This document shows positions 8,628-16,487 of a stretch of 55,362 nucleotides of DNA, in pieces. The translations under genes were made by a program, and so were the position numbers. The stretch is from Bacteroidales bacterium (GTDB taxonomy: Bacteria > Bacteroidota > Bacteroidia > Bacteroidales > UBA932): NCBI GenBank assembly GCA_017469845.1, contig JAFUFP010000038.1, positions 1 through 55,362 on the forward strand, written 5' to 3'. The notes beneath the pieces are model-generated. The model was not told the origin of the DNA. It was given only the letters and a program-made list of their open reading frames with translations, and searched no databases. Each line of letters opens with the position of its first letter. Within the stretch, counting starts at the first letter, position 1.

Positions 8628-8671
8628 ACTGATGGTTATTTTTGACTATTGTACTTGATATAATGATACTA

Positions 8672-8679
8672 TAACTTTG
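8672..8679 (+). promoter_or_regulatory. -7 element for the DUF1349 gene
   Basis: TAACTTTG matches TAnnTTTG and lies 26 bases before the ATG at 8706. No TTG at 19-21 bases upstream; the nearest TTTG (8641-8644) is 27 bases away, so activation by a regulator such as the divergent LuxR protein is possible. Confidence 0.45.
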
Positions 8680-8705
8680 CGAAGTTAAAAAAATCAATGG
8701 TTATT

Positions 8706-9353
8706 ATGAAAAAATCCATACTCCTCGCCTCACTTCTGGCGCTCTGTCTTTCCGCATCGGCACAGACCCTCGACCGCATGCAGTGGTTCAACGAACCCGA
8801 GTCCTGGGAAATCAAGGACAATGTCCTCACGATGGACGTCACTCCCCAGAGCGATTACTGGAGGATATCCCATTACGGATTCACCGTTGACGACGCACCG
8901 TTCCTCTACACCACCCGCGGAGGTGAATTCGAGGTCAAGGTGAAGATTTCCGGAGAATACAAAGTCCGCTTCGATCAGGCCGGACTCATGCTCCGCATCG
9001 ACAAGGAGAACTACATAAAGACCGGCATCGAATACGTTGACGGAAAGTACAACCTCAGCGCAGTTGTGACCCATCACACCAGCGACTGGAGCGTAATAAC
9101 CCTTGACAGACCCGTTCCTTACATCTGGATAAAGGCCGTGAGAAGGCTCGACGCCGTCGAGGTGTTCTACTCTTTCGATGACAAGGAGTACATCATGATG
9201 AGGAACGCCCCTCTGCAGGACAACTCCCCCGTGATGGTCGGCCTCATGGCAGCCTGCCCGGACGGACAGGGCTTCAAGGCCAAATTCGAGAACTTCACGA
9301 TCAAGCACCTTCCCGACCAGAGAAGGGTCGAATGGCTCGAGAAAAATCAATAA
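8706..9353 (+). CDS. Secreted DUF1349 (concanavalin-like) protein
   Basis: 215 residues from ATG 8706; the codon at 8697 is also in frame but the signal peptide MKKSILLASLLALCLSASAQ begins at 8706. The mature protein is a beta-sandwich of the DUF1349 family: WFNEPESWEI at the start, then DYWRISHYGFTVDDAPF, FDQAGLMLRIDKENYIKTGIEY and VEVFYSFDDKEYIMMR. The family is related to regulation-of-enolase and carbohydrate-binding folds; the ligand is unknown. It is exported to the periplasm. The start of the adjacent transferred ATPase region follows within 120 bases. Confidence 0.8.
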   Translation: MKKSILLASLLALCLSASAQTLDRMQWFNEPESWEIKDNVLTMDVTPQSDYWRISHYGFTVDDAPFLYTTRGGEFEVKVKISGEYKVRFDQAGLMLRIDKENYIKTGIEYVDGKYNLSAVVTHHTSDWSVITLDRPVPYIWIKAVRRLDAVEVFYSFDDKEYIMMRNAPLQDNSPVMVGLMAACPDGQGFKAKFENFTIKHLPDQRRVEWLEKNQ

Positions 9354-9477
9354 ACCGCATTGACGGAAAGATAATCTCCCTTTATCCGATTCTCTGTGAA
9401 ATAGCCCTCGCCATGGTGTCTTTCGGGCGCCGTCGGCGGGGGTTTACGCATTCTTGTCTGGTACAAAAATGGAAGCT

Positions 9478-9562
9478 ATTCCCCCCGAAAAGTGTATCGT
9501 CTTTGATTAATTCCCCCCGAAAAGTGTATCGACTTTGAATAATTCCCCAAAAAAAGTGTAAA
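9478..9562 (+). repeat. Three 32-bp-period iterated sites upstream of the DUF4143 ATPase
   Basis: Direct repeats begin at 9478, 9510 and 9542, exactly 32 bases apart. Units 1 and 2 share ATTCCCCCCGAAAAGTGTAT with nearly identical following bases (CGTCTTTGATTA versus CGACTTTGAATA); unit 3 is a diverged, shorter copy (ATTCCCC, A-run, GTGTA). The GTGTA cores lie at 9492, 9524 and 9556. A 32-base period is close to three helical turns, so the sites face one side of the DNA. Unit 3 overlaps the predicted promoter. Confidence 0.85.
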
Positions 9563-9566
9563 TTCG
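9534..9566 (+). promoter_or_regulatory. Promoter of the DUF4143 ATPase, overlapping repeat units 2-3
   Basis: TTTG (9534-9537), 21 bases, then TAAATTCG (9559-9566), one mismatch from TAnnTTTG. The -33 box is the end of repeat unit 2 and the -7 box the end of unit 3, so anything binding the repeats would cover the promoter. The ATG follows at 9590. Confidence 0.55.
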
Positions 9567-9589
9567 CATATAATCAAGACAGGACGCAT

Positions 9590-11014
9590 ATGCTGAGAAG
9601 AAAAATAGAAGAAACCCTTCTTCAATGGAAGAGTAAGCCCGACCATAACCCAATTGTCATAAAAGGCGTTCGCCAATGCGGTAAAACATTCATTGTCCAA
9701 AAGTTTGCACAGGAGAACTACGACTCTGTAGTGTACATCAACTTTGCTCTGGAAACAGATAGGATTACAGCCTTCCTCGGGAACAAGGATGTAGACACCA
9801 TTCTGCTCAACCTCTCCACGTTAATGCCTAGAGCACAGTTCATTCCTGGGAAAACCTGCATTATACTTGACGAAATACAAGAGTGCCCTGATGCGCGAAC
9901 CTCCCTCAAGTCATTCAAACTGGATGGGCGCTTCGACGTCATCGCTACAGGATCTCTGCTTGGCGTAAAGGGATACGGAAACAAGAAGAAAAAAAAGAAG
10001 AACAAAAAGTTGGGAAAGAATTCTGTCCCAGTCGGCTATGAAACAATCATCTCAATGTGCCCGCTGGACTTCGAAGAATTCATATGGGCCAATGGCATAA
10101 GTACACAAGCCATCAATGCTGTCCGCAAATGTTTTGAGCGCGAAACTCCCGTACCAGAAGGTGTACATTACGCTTTCAAGCAACTATTCTACCGCTACAT
10201 CGTCGTTGGAGGCCTACCTGCTGCCGTCAATAAATTCATAGAAACAAACCACATGGGTGAAGTGGCTGAGGTCTATAAATCCATCATCGACGAATATGAA
10301 GACGATATGGTCAAATATGCCGATGATGCAGATAAGCCCCATATACGTGAATGCTTTGAATCTATTCCGGCACAATTGGCCAAAAAAAACAAGAAATTCC
10401 AATACGCAACCATCAAAAAAGGATCCCGTGCATCCCAATACACAGGAAGTCTGCAATGGCTGGAAGATGCAGGTATCATCCATCGCTGCTACAACACAAA
10501 TACACCGGAACTGCCACTTGACAGCAATGCAACTGAAGACGTTTTCAAGGTCTATCCTACGGACATCGGCATCCTTATGGCCATGCTTGATCCAGGTACC
10601 CGTGCCGATGTTCTCCAAGGAGATCTCTACGGCTACAAAGGTGCCATCTTCGAAGGAGTCATGGCTGATTTCCTGCATAAGAAGGGGCAGAATCTCTATT
10701 ATTACCACAAAGACGGTGGCTTGGAACTGGACTTTCTCATCAGGCAGAAAGGAGAATGCATACCCTGTAAAGTCAAAGCTTCCTCCCACAGAGCCAAGAG
10801 CTTACAGACTGTACTGAACCATCCGGACAAGTATCATATCCATCACGCCATCAAATTTGGCGACTACAATGTAGGCCGAGTTGGCGCTACGCTCACCGTT
10901 CCTTCATACATGGGTTTCTTACTTGAGTTCGATGGCGTAGAAGATATAGATCTGCCCATTTTGGACATCGACGAGGTGAACCGACTGGCAAGCCTGATGT
11001 TTGAGGGAGAATAA
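9590..11014 (+). CDS. AAA ATPase with C-terminal DUF4143 domain
   Basis: 474 residues. An N-terminal AAA_14-type NTPase carries Walker A GVRQCGKT (about 25-32) and Walker B CIILDEIQE (about 90-98), with sensor sequence IATGSLLG. The C-terminal DUF4143 domain has a restriction-nuclease-like core YYHKDGGLELDFLI...CKVKA, where E/D-x-D and a following Lys would be the catalytic set, but the usual Glu of ExK reads Cys-Lys-Val-Lys, so nuclease activity is doubtful. An internal lysine run (KKKKKKNKK, about 132-140) is encoded by an A-rich stretch. The gene is more AT-rich than its neighbours and uses codons such as ACA and ATA more often, which suggests transfer. This widespread family often occurs in multiple copies per genome; its role is unclear. 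Confidence 0.82.
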   Translation: MLRRKIEETLLQWKSKPDHNPIVIKGVRQCGKTFIVQKFAQENYDSVVYINFALETDRITAFLGNKDVDTILLNLSTLMPRAQFIPGKTCIILDEIQECPDARTSLKSFKLDGRFDVIATGSLLGVKGYGNKKKKKKNKKLGKNSVPVGYETIISMCPLDFEEFIWANGISTQAINAVRKCFERETPVPEGVHYAFKQLFYRYIVVGGLPAAVNKFIETNHMGEVAEVYKSIIDEYEDDMVKYADDADKPHIRECFESIPAQLAKKNKKFQYATIKKGSRASQYTGSLQWLEDAGIIHRCYNTNTPELPLDSNATEDVFKVYPTDIGILMAMLDPGTRADVLQGDLYGYKGAIFEGVMADFLHKKGQNLYYYHKDGGLELDFLIRQKGECIPCKVKASSHRAKSLQTVLNHPDKYHIHHAIKFGDYNVGRVGATLTVPSYMGFLLEFDGVEDIDLPILDIDEVNRLASLMFEGE

Positions 11015-11074
11015 CAACGGTGTGCGCATCCAAAGCGATAGCCGCTTCTTCTTTGGCAGGAGTAGAGAAAATCG

Positions 11075-11407
11075 CTACACTCCTGAAGAGACCGCCTTCA
11101 ATCCTATTACAGAAGCGATGAGGGTGACTATGAAGAAAAGTCTCCAGAAAGTGGCCGGTTCCTTGAAAAAGAATATTCCGAGAAGAACCGTTCCGACGGC
11201 ACCTATTCCGGTCCAGACGGGATAAGCCGTACCGATGGGGATTGTTTTGGTGGCTTTCGCCAGAAGAATCATACTCAAGGCCGAAACGACCACGAAACCG
11301 GCATACCATGCGGTGGCCTCCCAGCCGTCAGCCACCTTAGCTTTGCCAAGGCAGAAAGTGAATCCGCATTCACACAGCCCGGCAACAATCAGAATGATCC
11401 AATTCAT
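11075..11407 (-). CDS. Small multidrug resistance (SMR) exporter, Gdx/SugE-like
   Basis: 110 residues with four membrane helices. The start at 11407 gives MNWIILIVAGLCECGF, placing the conserved membrane Glu at position 13, as in SMR exporters; an upstream in-frame start would add 31 non-hydrophobic residues. The motif IPIGTAYPVWTGIGAVGTVLLG is the SugE/Gdx signature (guanidinium exporters) rather than the EmrE one. It works as a dimer in the inner membrane and exchanges a small cation for protons. It is convergent with the DUF4143 ATPase, 60 bases away. No guanidine riboswitch is apparent in front of it. Confidence 0.85.
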   Translation of the reverse strand: MNWIILIVAGLCECGFTFCLGKAKVADGWEATAWYAGFVVVSALSMILLAKATKTIPIGTAYPVWTGIGAVGTVLLGIFFFKEPATFWRLFFIVTLIASVIGLKAVSSGV

Positions 11408-11522
11408 ATTTTTCCGATGTTGTCCTTCCCGAGGGCTGCAGAGTATCCGGCGTCTCCTTCCGAGGACGTGCAAAGATACGCCAAAAGGGCGGTTTCCCAA
11501 AACGGTGATGCCGGAGTGGCGC

Positions 11523-11557
11523 CAAAAAAAGACTCACCGGGTGTCCGATGAGTCTTT
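11523..11557 (-). terminator. Intrinsic terminator after the PepSY-like gene
   Basis: On the minus strand AAAGACTCA, a 12-base loop, TGAGTCTTT and then a run of T. It lies 35 bases after the stop of the PepSY-like gene. Confidence 0.8.
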
Positions 11558-11591
11558 CCAAATTTCCGGGTCGCCTTATGGCCAAACCGTC

Positions 11592-12038
11592 CTAGTCGTC
11601 GATGTACATGAGCCTTCCGCCTTTGTCGAACTTGAGCTCAAGGTCATTGGCGAGTTCGATGTCATAACCGTGACGCTCGATGTCGATCTTTACAATAGGC
11701 GTATTGGGGAAGTTGGCCTGGACGTAGGATTTGATGGCGGCGGGAACGATGGCATCGGGAACCGCATTGTAGTGACGGTCGACCTTGTCCCATTCACCCT
11801 TCGATGAGAAATCGATCTCGGTTCCGTCGGAGAGGGTGACCTCGTACTTGGTCTTCATATTGTCATAATCCTTCTTTGCGAAAGATATGGTCAGCTGAGG
11901 GAAGTGCTGCTGAACGAAAGCCTTGGCGGCTGCGGGAAGCTGCTCAGGGGAGATGATACGGTCATGGTCGGCCTTAAGAGCAAGTGAAGGAATCAACAAT
12001 GCGGCAACAGCCACGAGAGTGACAAGGAATTTTTTCAT
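11592..12038 (-). CDS. Secreted PepSY-like domain protein
   Basis: 148 residues from ATG 12038, where the signal peptide MKKFLVTLVAVAALLIPSLA begins; the frame is open further upstream but lacks export features. The mature protein has two repeats of the putative PepSY-like/DUF2874 pattern: LPAAAKAFVQQHFPQ...YEVTLSDGTEIDFSSKGEW and VPAAIKSYVQANFPN...YDIELANDLELKFDKGGRL. This family is common in Bacteroidota as small periplasmic proteins; binding partners are unknown. It is a single-gene unit with its own promoter element and terminator. Confidence 0.8.
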   Translation of the reverse strand: MKKFLVTLVAVAALLIPSLALKADHDRIISPEQLPAAAKAFVQQHFPQLTISFAKKDYDNMKTKYEVTLSDGTEIDFSSKGEWDKVDRHYNAVPDAIVPAAIKSYVQANFPNTPIVKIDIERHGYDIELANDLELKFDKGGRLMYIDD

Positions 12039-12064
12039 TTTCGTAAATAATAAGATGACTGGTC

Positions 12065-12072
12065 CAAAGGTA
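12065..12072 (-). promoter_or_regulatory. -7 element for the PepSY-like gene
   Basis: The minus strand reads TACCTTTG (TAnnTTTG), 27 bases before the ATG at 12038. The -33 position has GTG rather than TTG. Confidence 0.5.
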
Positions 12073-12159
12073 AGATAATTTCTTAAATATCCCACTCTTC
12101 GGTTAATTAATCTCACTATTTAGCAATAGAATCTTCGAAATCTTACCCAAAACAACATA

Positions 12160-13887
12160 TCAGATATTGTTCCATGCCGGTTCCATCTTGCGGGAACCCT
12201 GTTTTTTCTCCTCAAAACTGCGTATTGTCTTGGCCACATTTATAAGGTGGTCCGCTATACGTTCGGTATCGGAAGAGAGGGAAAGGAACTGGACACCGGC
12301 CTCCGGAGTGCAAAGCCCCCTTCTCATACGGACGATATGATTCTCCTCCATCATGTCGGTATAATCGTCGGTCTTCTCCTCGATCTCATTCGCCTTTTCG
12401 AGAGCGTCGAAGTCCTCGTCCCTGTATGAATGGACGGTCTGGATGTAGAGATCGTCAAGGATCTTCTTGAGCTGGCTTATCTCATAAAGGGCGTCATCCG
12501 AGAAATTCGTTTGCGAAGCGGTCAGCTCTTCAGCGTATTCGACGATGTTCTCGGCGTAGTCTCCGATTCGTTCTATATCACGTACAGTACGGAAAGTTGT
12601 CGAAAGATAGACGTGGTCCCTGTCGCTAAGTCCCCTACGGTCCGAAAGCCGGACCACATAATCGGCGATCGCCTTGTTGAGGAAGTTTATCTCGTCCTCA
12701 ATTTTCATGAACTGGTCCTTCTCCGTGTAATCCAGCTGTGAGATAATCCGAAGAGAGCGGTCGACATTGTCCTTGGCGAGTTCCGCCATACGGAGAATTT
12801 CTCTTCTGACCTGTCCCACGGCGATGGCCGGAGTACGGAGCATGTTGTCATCCAGGTAACGGAAATGGAAGGCGGGAGCCTCCACCTCAGCCTCCTTCTT
12901 CCCGGGCAGGAGCCTGCACACAAAATCCACCAGAGCCTTGGTCAGAGGGAGCATCACGATCACGGTAACGACATTGAAGACCGTATGGAACATCGCGAGC
13001 TGAGTCTGGGGAGCACTGGGGAAGATGCGGGCGAAAAGAACTCCGAAGCCGCCTCCGGTCACTTTGTCCAGAATGAATCCCAGCACGAGGAAGAGGATGA
13101 CACCGGAACAGTTGAAAAGAAGGTGGATAAGGGCGGTACGCCTTGCGTTGAGACCGCTGGTCGCACCTGCGAGAATCGCCACAACGCAGGATCCGACGTT
13201 GGATCCCATCGTGAGGAATATACCCTGGTCAAGGGTGATGAGGCCGGACACCACCATCGCGAGGGCGATGGAAGTCATGACCGAAGAACTCTGGATGATG
13301 GCGGTAAGAACAGCTCCGGTAAACACCAGAAGAAGAGGATTCCCGATGGAAGCGAGGAAAGTCTTCACCGAATCGAGCGCAGCGAATGAATCCATCGATC
13401 CGCTCATAAGCGCGAGTCCCACGAACAGCATTCCGAATCCTGTCAGGATACCGCCTATCGTCTCCATCGCTTCCTTCTTCGAGAAGAGCATCAGGAACGC
13501 TCCGAGTCCCGTAAGTGCGGAGAATATCGCGGTCATCGAGACTCCACCAGACCCGAACATACCGAGTGCGACGATCTGGGCCGTCACGGTCGTACCGATG
13601 TTGGCTCCGTAGATGAGAGTTGCAGCCTGGTACAGGGAAATGATTCCGGCGTTGACGAAACCGATCGTCATGACGGTGGTCGCTCCTGAACTCTGGATGA
13701 CGGCCGTACTGACCGCTCCGATTCCTACGCCGAGGAGTTTATTGGAGGAAGTCTTCGCGAAGAGTCTTTTCAGTGCATCGGAAGAAGCCGATTCGAGATA
13801 GCCGCTCATCATCTTGCAGGCGACAAGGAAAATACCTATTCCGGAGAGTAGGGCAAGAAGGGCGGACAGGATTGCGGTTGTGTTCAT
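12160..13887 (-). CDS. Na+/phosphate cotransporter with C-terminal PhoU-like domain
   Basis: 575 residues. The N-terminal 310 residues contain two Na/Pi cotransporter repeats, each with the QSS signature: AVIQSSGATTVMT (about 63-75) and AIIQSSSVMTSIA (about 196-208), and the matching GANIGTTVTA and GSNVGSCVVA segments. A cytoplasmic helical domain from about 345 to 560 is PhoU-like. The protein imports phosphate with sodium across the inner membrane; the PhoU part is thought to limit uptake. Phosphate control is supported by the Pho-box-like repeats about 120 bases upstream. It is monocistronic as far as can be seen. Confidence 0.88.
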   Translation of the reverse strand: MNTTAILSALLALLSGIGIFLVACKMMSGYLESASSDALKRLFAKTSSNKLLGVGIGAVSTAVIQSSGATTVMTIGFVNAGIISLYQAATLIYGANIGTTVTAQIVALGMFGSGGVSMTAIFSALTGLGAFLMLFSKKEAMETIGGILTGFGMLFVGLALMSGSMDSFAALDSVKTFLASIGNPLLLVFTGAVLTAIIQSSSVMTSIALAMVVSGLITLDQGIFLTMGSNVGSCVVAILAGATSGLNARRTALIHLLFNCSGVILFLVLGFILDKVTGGGFGVLFARIFPSAPQTQLAMFHTVFNVVTVIVMLPLTKALVDFVCRLLPGKKEAEVEAPAFHFRYLDDNMLRTPAIAVGQVRREILRMAELAKDNVDRSLRIISQLDYTEKDQFMKIEDEINFLNKAIADYVVRLSDRRGLSDRDHVYLSTTFRTVRDIERIGDYAENIVEYAEELTASQTNFSDDALYEISQLKKILDDLYIQTVHSYRDEDFDALEKANEIEEKTDDYTDMMEENHIVRMRRGLCTPEAGVQFLSLSSDTERIADHLINVAKTIRSFEEKKQGSRKMEPAWNNI

Positions 13888-13969
13888 AGAAGGATTGTTT
13901 CTTCGGCCCCACGGCTATGGGATGTTGTCCGACATCCGCAAGTGTCCGTAGCGGCATATTTAATCGGTG

Positions 13970-13977
13970 CGAAGATA
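13970..13977 (-). promoter_or_regulatory. -7 element for the Na/phosphate cotransporter
   Basis: The minus strand reads TATCTTCG, one mismatch from TAnnTTTG. The region where a -33 box would lie is occupied by the palindromes at 13982-14002, as expected for an activator-dependent promoter. Confidence 0.4.
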
Positions 13978-13981
13978 GTCC

Positions 13982-14002
13982 CGTAATATTACGATATCGT
14001 AA
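13982..14002. promoter_or_regulatory. Overlapping palindromes at the cotransporter -33 region
   Basis: CGTAATATTACG (13982-13993) and TTACGATATCGTAA (13989-14002) are perfect palindromes that overlap by five bases, giving three alternating CGTAA/TTACG half sites. They lie just upstream of the -7 element. The binding factor is unknown. Confidence 0.5.
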
Positions 14003-14009
14003 TCGAGAT

Positions 14010-14038
14010 GTTAAAATTCCGTTAAAACGGCTTTAACA
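14010..14038. promoter_or_regulatory. Pho-box-like direct repeats
   Basis: GTTAAAA at 14010 and 14021 (11-base period, four-base spacer) followed by the inverted TTTAACA at 14032. On the coding (minus) strand this reads TTTTAAC, four bases, TTTTAAC. Seven-base repeats every 11 bases are the layout of known Pho boxes bound by PhoB-type regulators, and the downstream gene is a phosphate transporter. The assignment is inference from layout. Confidence 0.45.
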
Positions 14039-14099
14039 TAAACGAAACACCTTCATATGGACTTGTCAACAATGATTTTACGTCTCTTCCTGAAGGAAA

Positions 14100-14639
14100 T
14101 CAAAGCGCATAGTCGAGTCTCATTATCCTGACCGGGACTTCCCCTCCCCTGTAGAGGTGACTCAGAAGATTTTCCCTCCCTGTATCGACGAAGCCGCATT
14201 TTTCCATGACCCTTCCAGAAGCGGGATTGTCAAGGAAAAAGTCACTCCAAAGGGTAATGAAGCCGACGGTATTGAAGCAGTAGTCCACCATGAAGCGGAG
14301 GGCTTCGGTGGCCAGTCCCCTGTTCCAGTAGGGCTTCCCTATCCAATAGCCGAGTTCGGCGTCATCAGGCCCTATGTCGATGTTGCTTTCCCCGAAAACG
14401 TAGTACCCCATGCAGCCTATGAGTTCACCCTTATCCTTGAGGACAAGAGCCCAGGTATGGTCATTGGAAAAGATGTTCCTGATCACTTCGAGACTTTCCT
14501 CCACACTCCCGTGCGGAGGCCAACCGGCCCTGGGACCCACATCGGGGTCCGAAGCCAAACGGAAAAGGGCGGGAGCGTCTTCTTCGCTCCATGGACGGAA
14601 AAGGAGTCTACTTGTCTGCATTTCCATAGAGGGAATCAT
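14100..14639 (-). CDS. GNAT N-acetyltransferase, RimJ/RimL type
   Basis: 179 residues from ATG 14639, chosen because it overlaps the stop of the upstream gene as ATGA; ATGs at 14627 and 14621 are alternatives that keep the whole domain. TSRLLFRPWSEEDAPALFRLASD is the typical RimL-like N-terminus; the acetyl-CoA-binding region is YWIGKPYWNRGLATEAL and the C-terminal N-x-x-S-x-x-x-x-E-K-x-G-F motif reads NPASGRVMEKCGF. The acceptor (protein N-terminus or small amine) is unknown. It is coupled to the AlkZ-like gene. Confidence 0.8.
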   Translation of the reverse strand: MIPSMEMQTSRLLFRPWSEEDAPALFRLASDPDVGPRAGWPPHGSVEESLEVIRNIFSNDHTWALVLKDKGELIGCMGYYVFGESNIDIGPDDAELGYWIGKPYWNRGLATEALRFMVDYCFNTVGFITLWSDFFLDNPASGRVMEKCGFVDTGRENLLSHLYRGGEVPVRIMRLDYAL

Positions 14640-15670
14640 TTTTTGAGGAACTGCTGATAACGGTCCCATTTCTCCGAAGCTCCTTCCAGGGAATCATCCT
14701 CATTGAAGGGAGTCGGGGAGAAACCCTTTCCGAATGGATTCCAGTTGCCCACGGCGACCCCGTCCCTTAGGATAACGGGATAGAATATTCCGGAATTGTT
14801 GTGAGCCCGATGGACATGATCCGTAGGCAGAACAAGGTCACGGCTCTTGTATCCGATGAGATACTCGTCATACGGAGGAAGAAGGATGATTCCCCGGCGG
14901 AATCCCGCCACTCTGGCATCCCTATGGACATAGAAAGTCCGGTTCTTCAACTTGAGGGGAACGATGTCTCCTCCGGAAAGTTCGATTCCCCTGCGGCAGT
15001 CCCCCTTTGTAAGCCCGGACCACCACACGAAATCTTCCAGTGTCGAAGGAGAATGGCTCCGGAAATATTTCTCGGAAAGCATCATGAGGGAAGCGTCCCG
15101 ATCCATCGGAGGACGGAACGGAACCTTTTCATCGGTAAGGGAGTAAGTGGCTTTAGAAGGGTGGAGATCCCCGCTGCAGAGGGTTCCCGAGAGTTCGGCA
15201 AGGCGAATATGGAACGATAGTCTATGATCCTCCATCACTATCCCCTTTCGGGAAAGCGCTGTCGCGAAATCCTGCTTCGTTGCGCTACGAAGGGAAGCGA
15301 CGGTCATGCAAAGGATCTCACGTGTCCGGCCTATCTCCTCCTCGGTAATCCTGTATCCTGCCGCATGCATCCAGCCCATTGTGACGGAAAATCCTCCCGG
15401 AGAACAAAGGTCAAGCATCCAACGGTAATCTTCCGCGCTCACCAGCTGCCAAGTACCCCGGAGAAGATGAAGGCGGATGATCTTTCCGCTGTCATAAGCC
15501 TTTCGGAAGGCTTCGGCCGAAGGACGGCGTGTCCTCATCCCGACGGCCCACCTCATCATCCTGTATTCCTGCGCCTGCATCGCCCCGAAATGAGACACCA
15601 CTTCCTCCGGAAGGGAAAACTTCGGTGAAGACAGGTGCTGCGAAAGAAGGCGTGCGGATACGATATTCAT
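14636..15670 (-). CDS. Winged-helix DNA-binding protein, AlkZ/YcaQ-like family (HTH_42)
   Basis: 344 residues. The N-terminus ARLLSQHLSSPKF...HFGAMQAQEYRMMRWAVGMRTRRPS carries the Gln-x-Gln signature of AlkZ-type DNA glycosylases; the middle FSLHIRLAELSG-like and winged-helix segments, and the C-terminal ILLPPYDEYLIGYKSRD, are typical of the family. Members such as AlkZ and YcaQ remove bulky alkylated bases or unhook crosslinks; some protect producers against DNA-alkylating natural products. I infer a repair or self-protection role. It is coupled to the GNAT gene. Confidence 0.78.
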   Translation of the reverse strand: MNIVSARLLSQHLSSPKFSLPEEVVSHFGAMQAQEYRMMRWAVGMRTRRPSAEAFRKAYDSGKIIRLHLLRGTWQLVSAEDYRWMLDLCSPGGFSVTMGWMHAAGYRITEEEIGRTREILCMTVASLRSATKQDFATALSRKGIVMEDHRLSFHIRLAELSGTLCSGDLHPSKATYSLTDEKVPFRPPMDRDASLMMLSEKYFRSHSPSTLEDFVWWSGLTKGDCRRGIELSGGDIVPLKLKNRTFYVHRDARVAGFRRGIILLPPYDEYLIGYKSRDLVLPTDHVHRAHNNSGIFYPVILRDGVAVGNWNPFGKGFSPTPFNEDDSLEGASEKWDRYQQFLKK

Positions 15671-15743
15671 GCTATGGAAAAATGAGCTGGTTCAAAAATA
15701 CCACCAAAAAGCGACACGGCAAAACCTATGTGGAGCTCCAGTC

Positions 15744-16181
15744 TCAGAAAAGGCCGACAACCACGTTCCAGAAAAGATAACGGACGGCCTTGCCTATGAA
15801 AAGCATGAGAAACGTAAGCCCCCTGGGCGCCTTGTAGAAACCAAGCGAAAGGACGGTCAAATCCCCTACCACCGGAAACCAGCTGAAAAGAGCCAGCCAG
15901 ACCCCGTATTTGGATACCTTCTCCTGCTGCTGGAGGAGTTTCTCACGGGTGACCTTGAACCATTTCTCGATCCATTCCCATTTGCCGAGCCACCCCAGAT
16001 AAAACGTGAAAAGGCTGCCAAGGAAACTTCCGCAGGTCGCCGCCACGAAACATCCCAGATGCTGCCCCGTCGTAGCGAGGATGGCGACGTACAACACGTC
16101 GGAACTGAAGGGCACTATGGACGAAGCCAGTGCACTTCCGAGGAAAAGGCCGAGCAGGCCGAGACTTTCCAACCATTCCAT
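15744..16181 (-). CDS. YqaA-family membrane protein (DedA/SNARE-associated fold)
   Basis: 145 residues from ATG 16181; the frame extends upstream to 16286 but MEWLESLGLLGLFLGSALASSI is the usual start of YqaA proteins. Four hydrophobic segments are visible, with the family features SIVPFSSDVLYVA, GSFLGSLFTFYLGWLGK and FSWFPVVGDLTVLSLGFYKAP. Related DedA proteins act as lipid scramblases or in membrane homeostasis; the exact role of YqaA is unknown. It follows the 63-residue ORF on the same strand. Confidence 0.8.
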   Translation of the reverse strand: MEWLESLGLLGLFLGSALASSIVPFSSDVLYVAILATTGQHLGCFVAATCGSFLGSLFTFYLGWLGKWEWIEKWFKVTREKLLQQQEKVSKYGVWLALFSWFPVVGDLTVLSLGFYKAPRGLTFLMLFIGKAVRYLFWNVVVGLF

Positions 16182-16236
16182 ACGTAAGATGTTTTCTTCC
16201 AAATGTTTCCCGAAAGAATCAAACCTGTCGAAGGGC

Positions 16237-16428
16237 TTATGCTTCCACAGAGAAATTGCCTTCGTCATCCTTAACGATGCAGTCACCCTCGTTAACCGTG
16301 ACGAACCCTTCGTCCGTCAGAAGGGACAGCATCGAGAATCCCATGCAGAAATAAGGTGCGAGCACCTTGTCCCCGCAAAAGGCTTTCACCTCATCGAAAT
16401 TCGTGCCGGTATATCTGAGTTTCGTCAT
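16237..16428 (-). CDS. Small conserved hypothetical protein (63 aa)
   Basis: A 63-residue cytoplasmic protein beginning MTKLRYTGTNFDEVKAFCGD and ending in a GDCIVKDDEGNF segment. This layout (short beta strands, then a G-D-x-x-V/I-K-D/G hairpin) resembles short phage-type proteins of unknown function. It has a convincing promoter 28 bases upstream and lies 55 bases before the YqaA gene, so it is probably expressed. Confidence 0.55.
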   Translation of the reverse strand: MTKLRYTGTNFDEVKAFCGDKVLAPYFCMGFSMLSLLTDEGFVTVNEGDCIVKDDEGNFSVEA

Positions 16429-16455
16429 CCGCTTTCCCGTAGATCAACAAGGGTG

Positions 16456-16487
16456 CAAAATTACGAAAATTTCTTAAGCACGGTAAA
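16456..16487 (-). promoter_or_regulatory. Bacteroidota-type promoter for the 63-aa ORF and yqaA-like gene
   Basis: On the minus strand TTTA (16484-16487), 20 bases, TAATTTTG (16456-16463). The ATG at 16428 follows after 27 bases. Confidence 0.55.

Noticed and set aside
9478..9562. A short CRISPR array
   Set aside because: The repeats are directly adjacent with a constant 32-base period, have no unique spacers and no cas genes nearby.
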